IMG/VR virus record: IMGVR_UViG_3300032304_000299
Location: 1 to 31,362 of that record
Reading direction: 5' to 3' (one strand)
Origin: a virus
DNA length: 31,362 nucleotides
This document shows positions 1-7,314 of this stretch, one piece after another. The position numbers and the translations under genes were made by a program. The notes beneath the pieces were generated by a model, which was not told where the DNA came from, did no database searches, and worked only from the letters and a program-made list of their open reading frames with translations. Every line of letters begins with the position of its first letter. Position 1 is the stretch's first letter.

Positions 1-123
1 GCTCCTGGCTCATTGGTTGGCATCTCCGGACCGTAGTTCCAGTCCTGCACCGCAATGACGTAGTTCTTTTTGTTTTCTGCCGTGGTGATGAATTCCTCAT
101 CCATTGGCAGGCCCATAAAGCCC
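1..123. repeat. Terminal direct repeat, left copy (assembly overlap of a circular molecule)
   Basis: Bases 1-123 are identical to bases 31240-31362. A single gene reads correctly through the join, so the repeat most likely marks a circular or terminally redundant genome of 31,239 unique bases. It is not likely to be a biological repeat pair inside one molecule. Headful packaging, as in P22-like phages, would give such circular assemblies; a true short terminal repeat cannot be excluded from one sequence. Confidence 0.95.
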
Positions 124-149
124 TTGGGCATTATCATAAATTTATCCAT
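1..149 (-). CDS. Cys-rich hypothetical protein, 5' part (continues at the window end)
   Basis: This is the start of a 132-residue protein whose remaining part lies at 30990-31239 after circular joining. The ATG at 149-147 is preceded by AAAGGA at a good distance; the product begins MDKFMIMPKGFMGLPMDEEF. Read through the join, the frame stays open to a TGA at 30990. The C-terminal half carries CxxCxYY followed by spaced cysteines, a pattern that suggests metal binding. No function is recognised. It sits between the duplicated 111-residue proteins and the ejection protein genes, so it belongs to the late block by position. Confidence 0.8.
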   Translation of the reverse strand, partial: MDKFMIMPKGFMGLPMDEEFITTAENKKNYVIAVQDWNYGPEMPTNEPG

Positions 150-160
150 GATGTTTTCCT

Positions 161-496
161 TTAAGTGATTTCGCGACCAGATGCGCGGATTGTCAACGAT
201 GTTGTTGCGCTGGCAATTGTTGAGATGAATCCGCCACTGTCCAGCGCTTGGCCGACCAGCTCTGGAAATGTGTAGGTCTCATCGGGTGCGATGCTGCGGG
301 TGTCCACGATTAGGTTATTCGTGCCCGCGCTGCCGCCACTGGTCACCAGATTGACACTGATTGTTACATTGCCCGCCGTGGTATTGGTGGCCGTGAACTT
401 GTCAATGATGGCCTTGCAGTTGGTGGCCGTGTACTGAGTCGTCTGCGTGTTCTCGGCCTGCTTGGCAGGGATAAGCACTTTGATGGATACAGTCAT
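161..496 (-). CDS. Small putative virion protein, paralogue of the next gene upstream
   Basis: This 111-residue protein is rich in Thr, Ser, Ala and Val, with no charged clusters and a predicted all-beta look. It has AAGGAG just upstream of its ATG. It aligns end to end with the product of 507-842: both have a TTAxxxxV repeat region, xVxLVxSxGSAGTxN in the middle, and LTIxASGxExT at the C-terminus, which indicates a tandem duplication. Its place among tail-connector and ejection genes and its composition suggest a small capsid- or tail-associated beta-sandwich, but no family assignment is possible by eye. It lies 10 bp after its paralogue and 11 bp before the junction-spanning gene. Confidence 0.75.
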   Translation of the reverse strand: MTVSIKVLIPAKQAENTQTTQYTATNCKAIIDKFTATNTTAGNVTISVNLVTSGGSAGTNNLIVDTRSIAPDETYTFPELVGQALDSGGFISTIASATTSLTIRASGREIT

Positions 497-506
497 GTCA
501 TGCTCC

Positions 507-842
507 TTATGTGGCTTCGCCGCCGCTGGCGATGATTGTCAGGCCTGCTGATGCAGCTTGAATCTGAATAGTGTCGCCTGCGTTCAGAACCTCGATGCCG
601 TTGTATTGCAGTGCATTGTTGCCTGGGACTGGCACATCGTATAGGAAGGCATTGCCTGTGCCTGCAGAGCCTGCAGATGGAACCAGGAACACGCGCACAT
701 TGATGGCCGCTGCCGTGGTGTTGGCAATGCTAAATTCCTTAAGCAGCGTGCGAGTACTGGCTGGCACCGTGTATAGCGTGGTCACGCCTGTGGTTATCGC
801 TGCTTGGCCGAGTTTGGCAGGTGTGATTACATCGAAAGCCAT
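507..842 (-). CDS. Small putative virion protein, tandem paralogue
   Basis: This 111-residue protein starts MAFDVITPAKLGQ and ends ASGGEAT. GGTG lies just before the ATG, and the start overlaps the last 16 bases of the preceding gene, so the two are probably translationally coupled. It shares the xVFLVPSAGSAGTGN core and the LTIIASGGEAT end with the product of 161-496. The composition (small, hydrophobic and hydroxyl residues, almost no Lys) fits a compact beta-rich structural or decoration protein. Function is unknown. Confidence 0.78.
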   Translation of the reverse strand: MAFDVITPAKLGQAAITTGVTTLYTVPASTRTLLKEFSIANTTAAAINVRVFLVPSAGSAGTGNAFLYDVPVPGNNALQYNGIEVLNAGDTIQIQAASAGLTIIASGGEAT

Positions 843-1174
843 GTGAGCACCTGATTAGATCGCACTCTTGCGGTTTGGTTTGCGTAAGGCAAGATGCCGT
901 TTACATCGTGCCCTAGTTCAATATTGTTGCGCACTGGAGCCAGAGCCAGCAATTCCAAGGCCTGAGAAAGTCTGTTGATTTGGGAAAGCGCCTCGTTTGC
1001 TGTAGCCGCTGCTGTGTCTGCCTGATACTCGAAATCAGTGCCTGTGATGACTTGAATCTGATCGACTGTGGAAAACAGCAGCTCAAACTGCCTGATCTGT
1101 TGCTGATCGGTCAAGAAACTTGCGAGCTGGTCGCGGGTAAGATTCAGCCTGCGGGAGACTGGTGCAGTTGCCAT
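827..1174 (-). CDS. Hypothetical helical late protein
   Basis: This 115-residue protein has a predicted helical, Gln- and Ala-rich middle (about residues 10-80) and a more polar C-terminus. Its ATG overlaps the stop of the gp10-like gene by one base (TGATG), so it is coupled to it. Small helical proteins after the gp10-like gene occur in P22-like phages, but I recognise no specific family. The last 16 bases overlap the next gene. Confidence 0.75.
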   Translation of the reverse strand: MATAPVSRRLNLTRDQLASFLTDQQQIRQFELLFSTVDQIQVITGTDFEYQADTAAATANEALSQINRLSQALELLALAPVRNNIELGHDVNGILPYANQTARVRSNQVLTWLSM

Positions 1175-2619
1175 CAGTATGCAAGCGCCTCAATCTGTGC
1201 CTCAAGGCGTGCAAACGATACATGGGCATCGCTATCGCCACGGAAACGCTGAATGCGCCAATTGCGCATGTGGCCCTGCTGGAACCAAGCCAGGCGCTTG
1301 GATGTACTGCCAATCGTGCCAACTGCAATACTGCGATCTTGACTCCAAGACAGTCCGTTTACGCTGTAGCTGGTGCTGATCTGTGGATTGGTGCCCAATG
1401 TGATACTGCCGGTCAAGCTGACGAGCTCCAGTCGATTGAAGATTGCGCCATTCCCTTCGTTGTAGACAATGACCGTGCCAAACTCCCAGCGCACCTGCTG
1501 GCCCCAGTGATGACCAATGTCTTGCACCAGATACCCGATGGAGCTCGACTGCGGATCTCCGACAAGCCACTTGTCGTATATCCAGACTATATTGCGTGCC
1601 CGGTACTGGCTGAAACCAACCAATGTGGTAGTCAGAGTGAACCAGACAGGCTGATCCAGAGCCTCAGATGCTGAGGCATCGTAGACCACCGTGCGATCTG
1701 GCAGGTGGACGTAGAGGTGTTGGTGGTTTTTGTCGTTGCGTGCCTCGAGCTGGACACGCACCAGTTGTGCCTCTGTGTATTGCAGAAGCAGATTGTCGAT
1801 TTCCTGGGTGCTGATTTTCTGGGTTGTGGCTGCTGCGCCCAGATAGATCCCTGGGGATTCATTGCGACCACCTCCCAAAAAGGCAATGCGTTCCAAGTAA
1901 ATGCAGCAGGCGTGCGTGCCAAGAACGCCCTTCTGTACTTGTGCGCCATCAATACGTGCAAATGGGAACAGCTCCCCTCCCACGTTGTCGAAGACCTCCA
2001 TCGTGTTGCTGTTGAGAGCATAGACCTCATTGCGCAGCTTGATAAGTGCCACAACAGGGTCAGGATCAACTTCTGAGCTGCCATATTTCAGAGGATTGAC
2101 CTGGGTCGGGTCTGACAACTCAGTGACAACTAAATTGGCGCCATCCGTGGTCATGAAATAGCCATCAACCCAACAGAAGTCCAGCACCACCCCAAGGTCT
2201 GAATCTGTGACTTGCCGCAAGATCGGCGCCGTTGGGTTCCAGGCTATAGTGCCCGGCGTGTTAACTGGAATCCAGTAATACAACCTCCCACCGGATGCGA
2301 TAGCGAGCACATCAAAGCTGTAATCCATCGTCACCAGATCGGTGGTTGGCCCACCAACATCGCCAAGTACTGTCACAGCCCCATTGCTGGCCACGGAGAC
2401 CAGCTTAGTGCCCATCACGCGATAGCAGATGCCATTCCAGTTGATGCCGCCACGATCAATTCCTGGGCCTGTGCCGTTGGCCACAATGCCGTCGCCTGGA
2501 CGCAAGAATCCATTGCTGATTCCTGACGCCTTTGGCACGGGAACCATGTTCACAGGGTAGGCGGTGCGCAGCTCTGGAGTGTTGTCAGCGTAGATGCCGC
2601 TTAAGATTGGGATTTGCAT
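1174..2619 (-). CDS. P22 gp10-like tail accessory / packaged-DNA stabilisation protein
   Basis: The 481-residue product matches the P22 gp10 type of tail hub protein in length, beta-rich composition and opening (MQIPILSGIYADNTPELRTA), followed by a conserved-looking proline and glycine pattern and a long region with WVDGYF, LRNEVYAL and RIAFLGG-type strands. In P22, gp10 forms the hexameric hub below gp4 at the portal vertex and keeps DNA in the filled head; the tailspikes attach to the tail machine. The ATG at 2619 is chosen over an adjacent GTG because it makes a TGATG coupling with the preceding gene. Its position downstream of the gp4-like gene agrees with the P22 order. Confidence 0.87.
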   Translation of the reverse strand: MQIPILSGIYADNTPELRTAYPVNMVPVPKASGISNGFLRPGDGIVANGTGPGIDRGGINWNGICYRVMGTKLVSVASNGAVTVLGDVGGPTTDLVTMDYSFDVLAIASGGRLYYWIPVNTPGTIAWNPTAPILRQVTDSDLGVVLDFCWVDGYFMTTDGANLVVTELSDPTQVNPLKYGSSEVDPDPVVALIKLRNEVYALNSNTMEVFDNVGGELFPFARIDGAQVQKGVLGTHACCIYLERIAFLGGGRNESPGIYLGAAATTQKISTQEIDNLLLQYTEAQLVRVQLEARNDKNHQHLYVHLPDRTVVYDASASEALDQPVWFTLTTTLVGFSQYRARNIVWIYDKWLVGDPQSSSIGYLVQDIGHHWGQQVRWEFGTVIVYNEGNGAIFNRLELVSLTGSITLGTNPQISTSYSVNGLSWSQDRSIAVGTIGSTSKRLAWFQQGHMRNWRIQRFRGDSDAHVSFARLEAQIEALAY

Positions 2620-2912
2620 CACTTGGCCTTGTTGCGTTCAGAGATGCGTTTTGCCTTGGCTTTGGCATCTGCTTTTGATGACGCGCCCCAAGCCCTCAAA
2701 CTCAGCAGCAGCCTTGTTGGTTCACCGTCTTTGTATTCTGGGCCAGGGTTGCCGCCCATGCGAGCCAAGAACGATGCCCTGCGAGGATTGTCGCCAGACT
2801 TAACTGGAGGCTTCAGGTTCATGCCTTCAGCACGGGCAGCAGCTCGACCCTTAGCGTTCAAGCCGCCTTTGGGGTTTTGGCCTTCCTTACGTGCATAGGC
2901 TGGAGTTTTCAT
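2619..2912 (-). CDS. Small basic phage protein with KxGLNAKGR-type motif
   Basis: This 97-residue, strongly basic protein begins MKTPAYARKEGQNPKGG and continues with LNAKGRAAA, NLKPPVKSG, NPRRASFLARM and a C-terminal KADAKAKAKRIS helix. I recognise the pattern as a recurrent family of uncharacterised small basic proteins in phages (related domains are reported in large DNA viruses, DUF6321-like; name from memory). The ATG overlaps the previous stop by four bases (ATGA). It is one of three consecutive coupled small basic genes between the fibre-like gene and the gp10-like gene, which suggests co-production with virion proteins and possibly DNA binding inside the head. Confidence 0.82.
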   Translation of the reverse strand: MKTPAYARKEGQNPKGGLNAKGRAAARAEGMNLKPPVKSGDNPRRASFLARMGGNPGPEYKDGEPTRLLLSLRAWGASSKADAKAKAKRISERNKAK

Positions 2913-3142
2913 CGAAACCTCTTAATCTTTTCGGCCACCTTCTTCGGCTGCTTTGCAAATTGTTTTCCCTTGGCGGTGGCCTCACGCTTAGTCTTGGTGG
3001 TAGCCGCGTACTCAGCCGCTGACAAAGCCTCGATTGCTTTCTCGGGCAGATAGCGCTCTCCCGTCTCGCTGGACGGCTTGCCGGACTTGGTGCGCCACTT
3101 CTGTGCTCCCCAGTCCTTCAGGCTTTTTTGTGTGGCCTTCAT
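2909..3142 (-). CDS. Small basic phage protein with KWxTKSGK / GERYLP motif
   Basis: The 77-residue product is rich in Lys and Arg, with KSLKDWGAQKWRTKSGKPSS followed by ETGERYLPEKAIEALS and a lysine-rich tail. This motif set is typical of an uncharacterised family seen in phages and some large eukaryotic DNA viruses (DUF5872-like; name from memory). The start overlaps the previous stop (ATGA). A role in DNA condensation or capsid filling is only a guess from charge and context. Confidence 0.82.
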   Translation of the reverse strand: MKATQKSLKDWGAQKWRTKSGKPSSETGERYLPEKAIEALSAAEYAATTKTKREATAKGKQFAKQPKKVAEKIKRFR

Positions 3143-3324
3143 TTATAACCGCCACCTTTTTCTTTGTACTTCTTTGCCAACAGTTGAGCTTTGCGAGCCG
3201 ACCATTCACCGGCTGCAGTACCTTGCACAGCAGAACCTTTGATTTCCTCAAAGAGACGCTTACGCATAGTTGGTTTCGTGTAATTGCCAGCCTCATTCAC
3301 AGAGGACTTGGGCTTGGTTGCCAT
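3139..3324 (-). CDS. Small basic hypothetical phage protein
   Basis: I take the ATG at 3324, which overlaps the stop of the fibre-like gene as TAATG and gives a 61-residue protein starting MATKPKSSVNEAGNYTKP. An upstream extension lies wholly inside the neighbouring gene. The product has a GEWSARKAQLLAKKYK stretch and ends KEKGGGYK. It resembles small basic proteins often found beside the other two in this cluster in environmental phages. Function is unknown. Confidence 0.8.
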   Translation of the reverse strand: MATKPKSSVNEAGNYTKPTMRKRLFEEIKGSAVQGTAAGEWSARKAQLLAKKYKEKGGGYK

Positions 3325-4382
3325 TACGCAACCACCGCACCACGGAACCCAACAACCCACCAATCAGTACCAGCAAACTGGAGAGTTACCGAATCACCAA
3401 CTGAATTAAAGGTGATTGTGGTGGCGCTTCCAAGATTGGCTGGAGTCAAAATACCAGTATCACCACCAGCCGCCTCTGCAACATAAATAATCGTTTTCAG
3501 TTGCCCCTGTGCGCCATCAGCAAGAGTCAACGCATTGCCAGTAGCAGTTGAAGTAAAAGCGGTGGCAATGCTTGTGATATTTACAGCACCTGGGCCACTC
3601 AATGCCTGAACAGTTGCTGATGCTCCAGTGCCTCCATTGGCAACTGCCAAGGCCCCTGTCACACCAGTCGTTAGCGGCAACCCAGTGCAGTTTGTCAATG
3701 TTCCAGACGTTGGGACTCCAAGAATCGGAGTAACCATCGCCATGCTGGTACTTGTGCAAGCGCTGATGTTGCCGCTGGTCACTGTACCCAACACAGGGGT
3801 CACAAAGGTTGGACTGGTGTTGAATACCAGCAGACCTGTTCCGGTCTCATCTGTCATTGCTGCACGCAGATTTGCGCTTGTGGGATTGTTCAACCACGCA
3901 GCAATGCCAGCCGCCAAGACGTTCTCAGCGTTGATGTTGTACCAAGAATTTGTTGGCTGGTAAAAGCGATAAACAGCAGCACAACCTGCACCAAGACTTG
4001 TGATTGCACCATAGATGGCAGATGCGCCATTTAGCGCGATGGTCAGTGAGGTGATCTCTTGCGTTGATGTAATCAGCACCGTAGTGCCATCAGGCACGCC
4101 AGTATTTAGAGACAGCGTTATCGTGCCAGACGCCAAAGTCCCAGCAGGTTGCAGCAGCATCCACTGTTGCTGACTTACTGGTGTTGGCACTGTGATGTTG
4201 AACCCAGAACCAGGCACGTACAGATTCACCGCCAAAGTGGGCGATGCAAAACTCTGCTGGAAGAACGTCAGCAAAGAACCAATCGAGGTTCTGCGAGCAT
4301 CACCGTTGTTGGGCGAATAAACTGGAAGCTGGTCACCACTGCTGATGGGACTCAGCAATGGCAATTGATTGATTGTAGGCAT
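3324..4382 (-). CDS. Putative head/tail fibre-like structural protein
   Basis: The 352-residue protein opens MPTINQLPLLSPISSGDQLP, an N-terminus I associate with phage appendage proteins. It continues as a low-charge, Thr/Gly/Ala-rich chain with fibre-type repeats: SPTFVTPVLGTVTSGNIS, TPILGVPTSGTLTNCTG, then a VANGGTGAS motif typical of trimeric fibre shafts. The C-terminus (about 270-352) looks like a small beta-rich cap. GAGGATC precedes the ATG. It sits where P22 carries tail-machine genes, between gp4- and gp10-like genes, so it may be a head fibre or a tail needle substitute; the sequence does not decide which. Confidence 0.78.
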   Translation of the reverse strand: MPTINQLPLLSPISSGDQLPVYSPNNGDARRTSIGSLLTFFQQSFASPTLAVNLYVPGSGFNITVPTPVSQQQWMLLQPAGTLASGTITLSLNTGVPDGTTVLITSTQEITSLTIALNGASAIYGAITSLGAGCAAVYRFYQPTNSWYNINAENVLAAGIAAWLNNPTSANLRAAMTDETGTGLLVFNTSPTFVTPVLGTVTSGNISACTSTSMAMVTPILGVPTSGTLTNCTGLPLTTGVTGALAVANGGTGASATVQALSGPGAVNITSIATAFTSTATGNALTLADGAQGQLKTIIYVAEAAGGDTGILTPANLGSATTITFNSVGDSVTLQFAGTDWWVVGFRGAVVA

Positions 4383-4390
4383 GATGATCC

Positions 4391-4873
4391 TCAGTAGTAT
4401 TCGATTGGCCCATCAGGGCCAGCATCAACAGGGCTATATGGTGGCCGCACAAACGGGTTGTCGTATACACGCCAGGGCTTGTTGCCAGCGCCAGCTGGTG
4501 TGGTTGCTGGCAGTTGTTTTTCGAGCGGGAATGTCGCACGCTGAAGCAAGACATCGTAACCCTGCTTAGCAGTGGTCTTGGTCTCGATCATCACTTGTTT
4601 GCCGTAGCTCGGCGCAAGTCTGATTCCAAGGCTGCAAATGATGGCCTCATATGCCGAATCAGGCACATTGGTCTGTTCATCTAAATCGCTGTCTTGTGGG
4701 CTTGATGGCAGTGGGTAACCCAAGCGAATGCCCTTGGCATTCCAGTCTGCCATCATTGCATCCAGCCGACGCAATGCCGTGTTTATCTGATCAGGATTCA
4801 GGTCGAACACATAAGAGGCAAGACCGATTTCCTCAAAGGCAGCGGTCACAAACTGACGCTTGCTGTATCCCAT
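4391..4873 (-). CDS. P22 gp4-like tail accessory factor
   Basis: This 160-residue protein begins MGYSKRQFVTAAFEEIGLAS and has the helical pattern typical of P22 gp4 head-completion proteins: DLNPDQINTALRRLDAMMAD-W near residues 24-44, the proline-rich YPLPSSPQDSDL region, then VPDSAYEAIICSLGIRLAPSY. In P22, twelve gp4 copies bind the portal ring and make the platform for gp10. Its 28-bp overlap with the upstream gene suggests coupled translation. In P22 gp4 also has peptidoglycan-hydrolysing activity; I see no basis for or against that here. Confidence 0.87.
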   Translation of the reverse strand: MGYSKRQFVTAAFEEIGLASYVFDLNPDQINTALRRLDAMMADWNAKGIRLGYPLPSSPQDSDLDEQTNVPDSAYEAIICSLGIRLAPSYGKQVMIETKTTAKQGYDVLLQRATFPLEKQLPATTPAGAGNKPWRVYDNPFVRPPYSPVDAGPDGPIEYY

Positions 4874-5163
4874 GATGTGGCCTCCATCGTCTGATTGATG
4901 CGATTGAGCAGAGTTTCATCTGACCAACGCTTGTCCACTTTGAGGCCGATTTTAGCAGCTTGTTCCAACATTTCATCGCGTGTTGGATCGCCAACTTCCA
5001 TAATGTCCACTTCCTGCACGACAGCATCAATGGGCGATGGATAGTAAACTTTTGCCAATCTGCGCTCAACGGCTTGCTCTTTTTTGAGCTTGCGCTTTTG
5101 AATACGCAACTCCCGCCACGGGGCGAGAGTCTTGGTCTTGATAATCGCCGCCGATTTAATCAT
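4846..5163 (-). CDS. Hypothetical protein with basic N-terminus
   Basis: The 105-residue product starts with a Lys/Arg-rich helix (residues 4-40, RELRIQKRKLKKEQAVERR), followed by an acidic middle and a C-terminal helical segment that may be a HeH/SAP-like small fold (DEMLEQAAKIGLKVDKRWSD). SAP-like motifs bind DNA, but the match is weak. The ATG overlaps the preceding stop by four bases, and the 3' end overlaps the gp4-like gene by 28 bp. The context is head-to-tail connector genes. Confidence 0.75.
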   Translation of the reverse strand: MIKSAAIIKTKTLAPWRELRIQKRKLKKEQAVERRLAKVYYPSPIDAVVQEVDIMEVGDPTRDEMLEQAAKIGLKVDKRWSDETLLNRINQTMEATSWDTASVSL

Positions 5164-5330
5164 TTCATCTTTTTCATTGGCGCCTTGCTAGGCTTCCCTG
5201 CGGCTTTTGCCGCTTTGGTTGCCGTACTGAGTGCCATTGCAACAGCTTGCTTTTGTGGCCTGCCTGATTTCATTTCCATAGCAATGTTCTTGCCGATGGA
5301 TTTCTGAGAGTAACCCTTGGTCATTGGCAT
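5160..5330 (-). CDS. Small lysine-rich phage protein
   Basis: The ORF can begin at 5342 or 5330. I prefer the ATG at 5330 because GGGGAA lies just upstream of it, whereas the first ATG follows a hairpin with no ribosome binding site. The 56-residue product starts MPMTKGYSQKSIGKNIAMEM and ends KKMK, with nearly a quarter Lys. It resembles a widespread family of short phage proteins with KSIGKNI and GRPQKQAVAMAL motifs (DUF6496-like; name from memory). Function is unknown; its charge is like that of the 2.6-3.3 kb basic cluster. Confidence 0.75.
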   Translation of the reverse strand: MPMTKGYSQKSIGKNIAMEMKSGRPQKQAVAMALSTATKAAKAAGKPSKAPMKKMK

Positions 5331-5344
5331 ATCGTTCCCCATTT

Positions 5345-5381
5345 AAAGACAGGCCAACATCTCTGCTGGCCTGTCTTTTTT
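5345..5381. terminator. Perfect 12-bp hairpin between two late genes
   Basis: AAAGACAGGCCA (5345-5356) pairs perfectly with TGGCCTGTCTTT (5367-5378) around a 10-base loop. Read on the plus strand the stem runs into six T (5376-5381), a normal intrinsic terminator. Read on the minus strand, the direction of the flanking genes, only TTT followed by AAA is present. It may act mostly against antisense transcription, or as a leaky attenuator/processing hairpin between the 203-residue structural gene and the small basic gene. Confidence 0.6.
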
Positions 5382-5383
5382 AC

Positions 5384-5995
5384 TTACATGATGCGATAAA
5401 CAACGAATGTGCTTGCAGCAGTCTTGCGGATACGGAAACGTGCCGCAGCACCAGAACCAGCACCAGTTGCAGGAGAGCCCACAATGGTTACGCCTGTGTT
5501 GACCGTCAAGGTCAAAGCAAACGCAGCCAAGGTGATGACGCTGAAGTCGAACGAATCGTTAATGGCAAATGAGGTTGCCGCTTCAAGGTCAGCAGCCGTT
5601 GGCAACTGGATGTTGCGTCCTGCTGTTGGTGTTGCTGTGATGATGCTTGTCAGCAATTCAGCCGCAGTCATAACCATCGAGCCGCCATCAGCAATGTTGG
5701 CTGGAGCAGGTTGAGACTGCCAATTGCCATCATTACCGATCAATGGTGCTGTCCCGGTGCTATAAAAAGCACCAGATGCACCGGCTTGAATGGTCACGAT
5801 AGTGGCATTGGTGAATGCTGGTGACACATAAGTGGTGTTTTCGACAACGGTCAGCAGGTCTTGAGAATCAGGAAAGTTGGGGAAGCCAACTTGCTGAAAC
5901 ACACTTGCTGGTGAAAAGGCTTGAACCGCGATTTTCTGTCCGGCAGGAACAGTAACAACGGCCGTGCCCTGAGTGAAAATTACTTGATAACTCAT
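5384..5995 (-). CDS. Putative structural/decoration protein after the coat gene
   Basis: This 203-residue, low-charge protein has two parts. Residues 1-95 are beta-rich (MSYQVIFTQGTAVVTVPAGQ). The second half has ITATPTAGRNIQLPTAADLE, SFDFSVITLAAFALTLTVN and GSGAAARFRIRKT, a domain I have seen repeated in hypothetical phage structural proteins. AGGGGA precedes the ATG, 14 bp after the coat stop. A position directly behind the coat gene and this composition suggest a capsid-decorating or vertex protein; the family function is not established. Confidence 0.75.
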   Translation of the reverse strand: MSYQVIFTQGTAVVTVPAGQKIAVQAFSPASVFQQVGFPNFPDSQDLLTVVENTTYVSPAFTNATIVTIQAGASGAFYSTGTAPLIGNDGNWQSQPAPANIADGGSMVMTAAELLTSIITATPTAGRNIQLPTAADLEAATSFAINDSFDFSVITLAAFALTLTVNTGVTIVGSPATGAGSGAAARFRIRKTAASTFVVYRIM

Positions 5996-6009
5996 GATTC
6001 GTCCCCTAA

Positions 6010-7293
6010 TTACTGACCGAACAACAAAATACCAGACATTTCTGGCTGCTTATTGACCACGCCGAAGAGGGTATCAAGACGATACTTGGTCTTCATGGTG
6101 TTCACATCGTACTGCTTCTGCATCACCAGCTCGATGCCCTGATCGGTGGAGGCACGCATCACTGCGACACCAGCATCGGACGGGACAGCGTAACGACCAG
6201 GCAGAATCTCCAACGCATCCTTCTGCCAGAAGCAGTTGATCGGTGCGGTATTCGCGTTCAAACGGGTCATTGTTGCTGAGGCATTAGGAGTCACGATGCA
6301 GTTCTGGTATTGCAGTTCTGCATCAGTGCCGCCCTGGGCCGAGATGATTGGCGGTGTGATAACGCAAGTGGTTGCGTTTGTGATGCTCACCACACGGAAG
6401 GTCTTGGCAAAGCCAGTACCCTGCTTGGTGATGTGATGCACAGCCTCAACGCCAGCGATCTCGAACGGTGTACCAACACGCAGATCAGTTGTCGATGTGA
6501 CAGTGATGGTCTGGAATCGGTTATCCACGTTCTGGGTCTCGCCTGTCACAGCGGTAGAAGTGGCGACTGGGACGTAGTAGTTGTTTGCCGCAACCAAGGT
6601 GGACATAGTGGTGTTAGAACCAGTACGTGCCGCCAAACGGTTTGCGTAATCCAACTTATAAGTCTCAAAGCCAGCAACCATGCCAACGAAAGAACGCTCG
6701 AAAGCGGTGTTGGACTTGTTGCCTGCAAAGCTGCGGGACACAGATGCACCACCAGTGCCACCAGCAATGTTGCCAGCGATACCGTTGTAGTCACGGCTGG
6801 ACAGGGCCAGGTAGCGGTCAAACGCTTGCACGCCCTGCTCGTTCATGATGCTGTCGCACAGGGCAACGTCATCATAATCACCAGCAGCGGTGTTCACGGT
6901 TACGACCAACGAACCTTGGGCAGCAGCCACGTTCATGACGGCGACGTTGATGTCGGAGGCCAGCTTCTGCTTTGCAGCATCACCCAGACGACCTTCTTGC
7001 AGAGCATCACGCAGTTCCAAAGCATCCAGGATGAACGGCACGGACTTTTGAAAGCCCAATGTCGCTGGCACTGAAAGCTGTGTGTAAGCGGTAAAGTTGT
7101 CGGTTTGATCCATGCCATTGTACGACTGTGCAATGTATGGCTGTGGACGATAGATGACGTTGTTGGTGCGTTCCATCATCGAACCATCTGTGTTGTAGAT
7201 GGATACGTTGCGGGACAACACCAGAGCATCGTTAAAGCCTTCGAGGATGTCCTCGAACGCAACGCGCTCTTCTTTGCTGAATGAATTACTCAT
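6010..7293 (-). CDS. Major coat protein, P22 gp5 type
   Basis: The 427-residue length is almost that of P22 coat protein (430). The sequence has the expected features: an N-terminal helical arm (SNSFSKEERVAFEDILEGFNDA), an RPQPYIAQSYNG stretch, an LRDALQEGRLGDAAKQKLAS spine-helix segment, an inserted beta-rich domain around residues 225-345 and a C-terminal GRYAVPSDAGVAV region. It builds the HK97-fold icosahedral shell around the scaffold. AGGATC lies before the ATG, 21 bp after the scaffold gene. Confidence 0.9.
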   Translation of the reverse strand: MSNSFSKEERVAFEDILEGFNDALVLSRNVSIYNTDGSMMERTNNVIYRPQPYIAQSYNGMDQTDNFTAYTQLSVPATLGFQKSVPFILDALELRDALQEGRLGDAAKQKLASDINVAVMNVAAAQGSLVVTVNTAAGDYDDVALCDSIMNEQGVQAFDRYLALSSRDYNGIAGNIAGGTGGASVSRSFAGNKSNTAFERSFVGMVAGFETYKLDYANRLAARTGSNTTMSTLVAANNYYVPVATSTAVTGETQNVDNRFQTITVTSTTDLRVGTPFEIAGVEAVHHITKQGTGFAKTFRVVSITNATTCVITPPIISAQGGTDAELQYQNCIVTPNASATMTRLNANTAPINCFWQKDALEILPGRYAVPSDAGVAVMRASTDQGIELVMQKQYDVNTMKTKYRLDTLFGVVNKQPEMSGILLFGQ

Positions 7294-7314
7294 TTCATGA
7301 TCCTATAAAAAGAA

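Noticed and set aside
6310-7074. Long plus-strand open frame (254 codons) opposite the coat gene
   Set aside because: It is antisense to a clear P22-type coat gene, has a low-complexity His/Cys-rich translation and no ribosome binding site.
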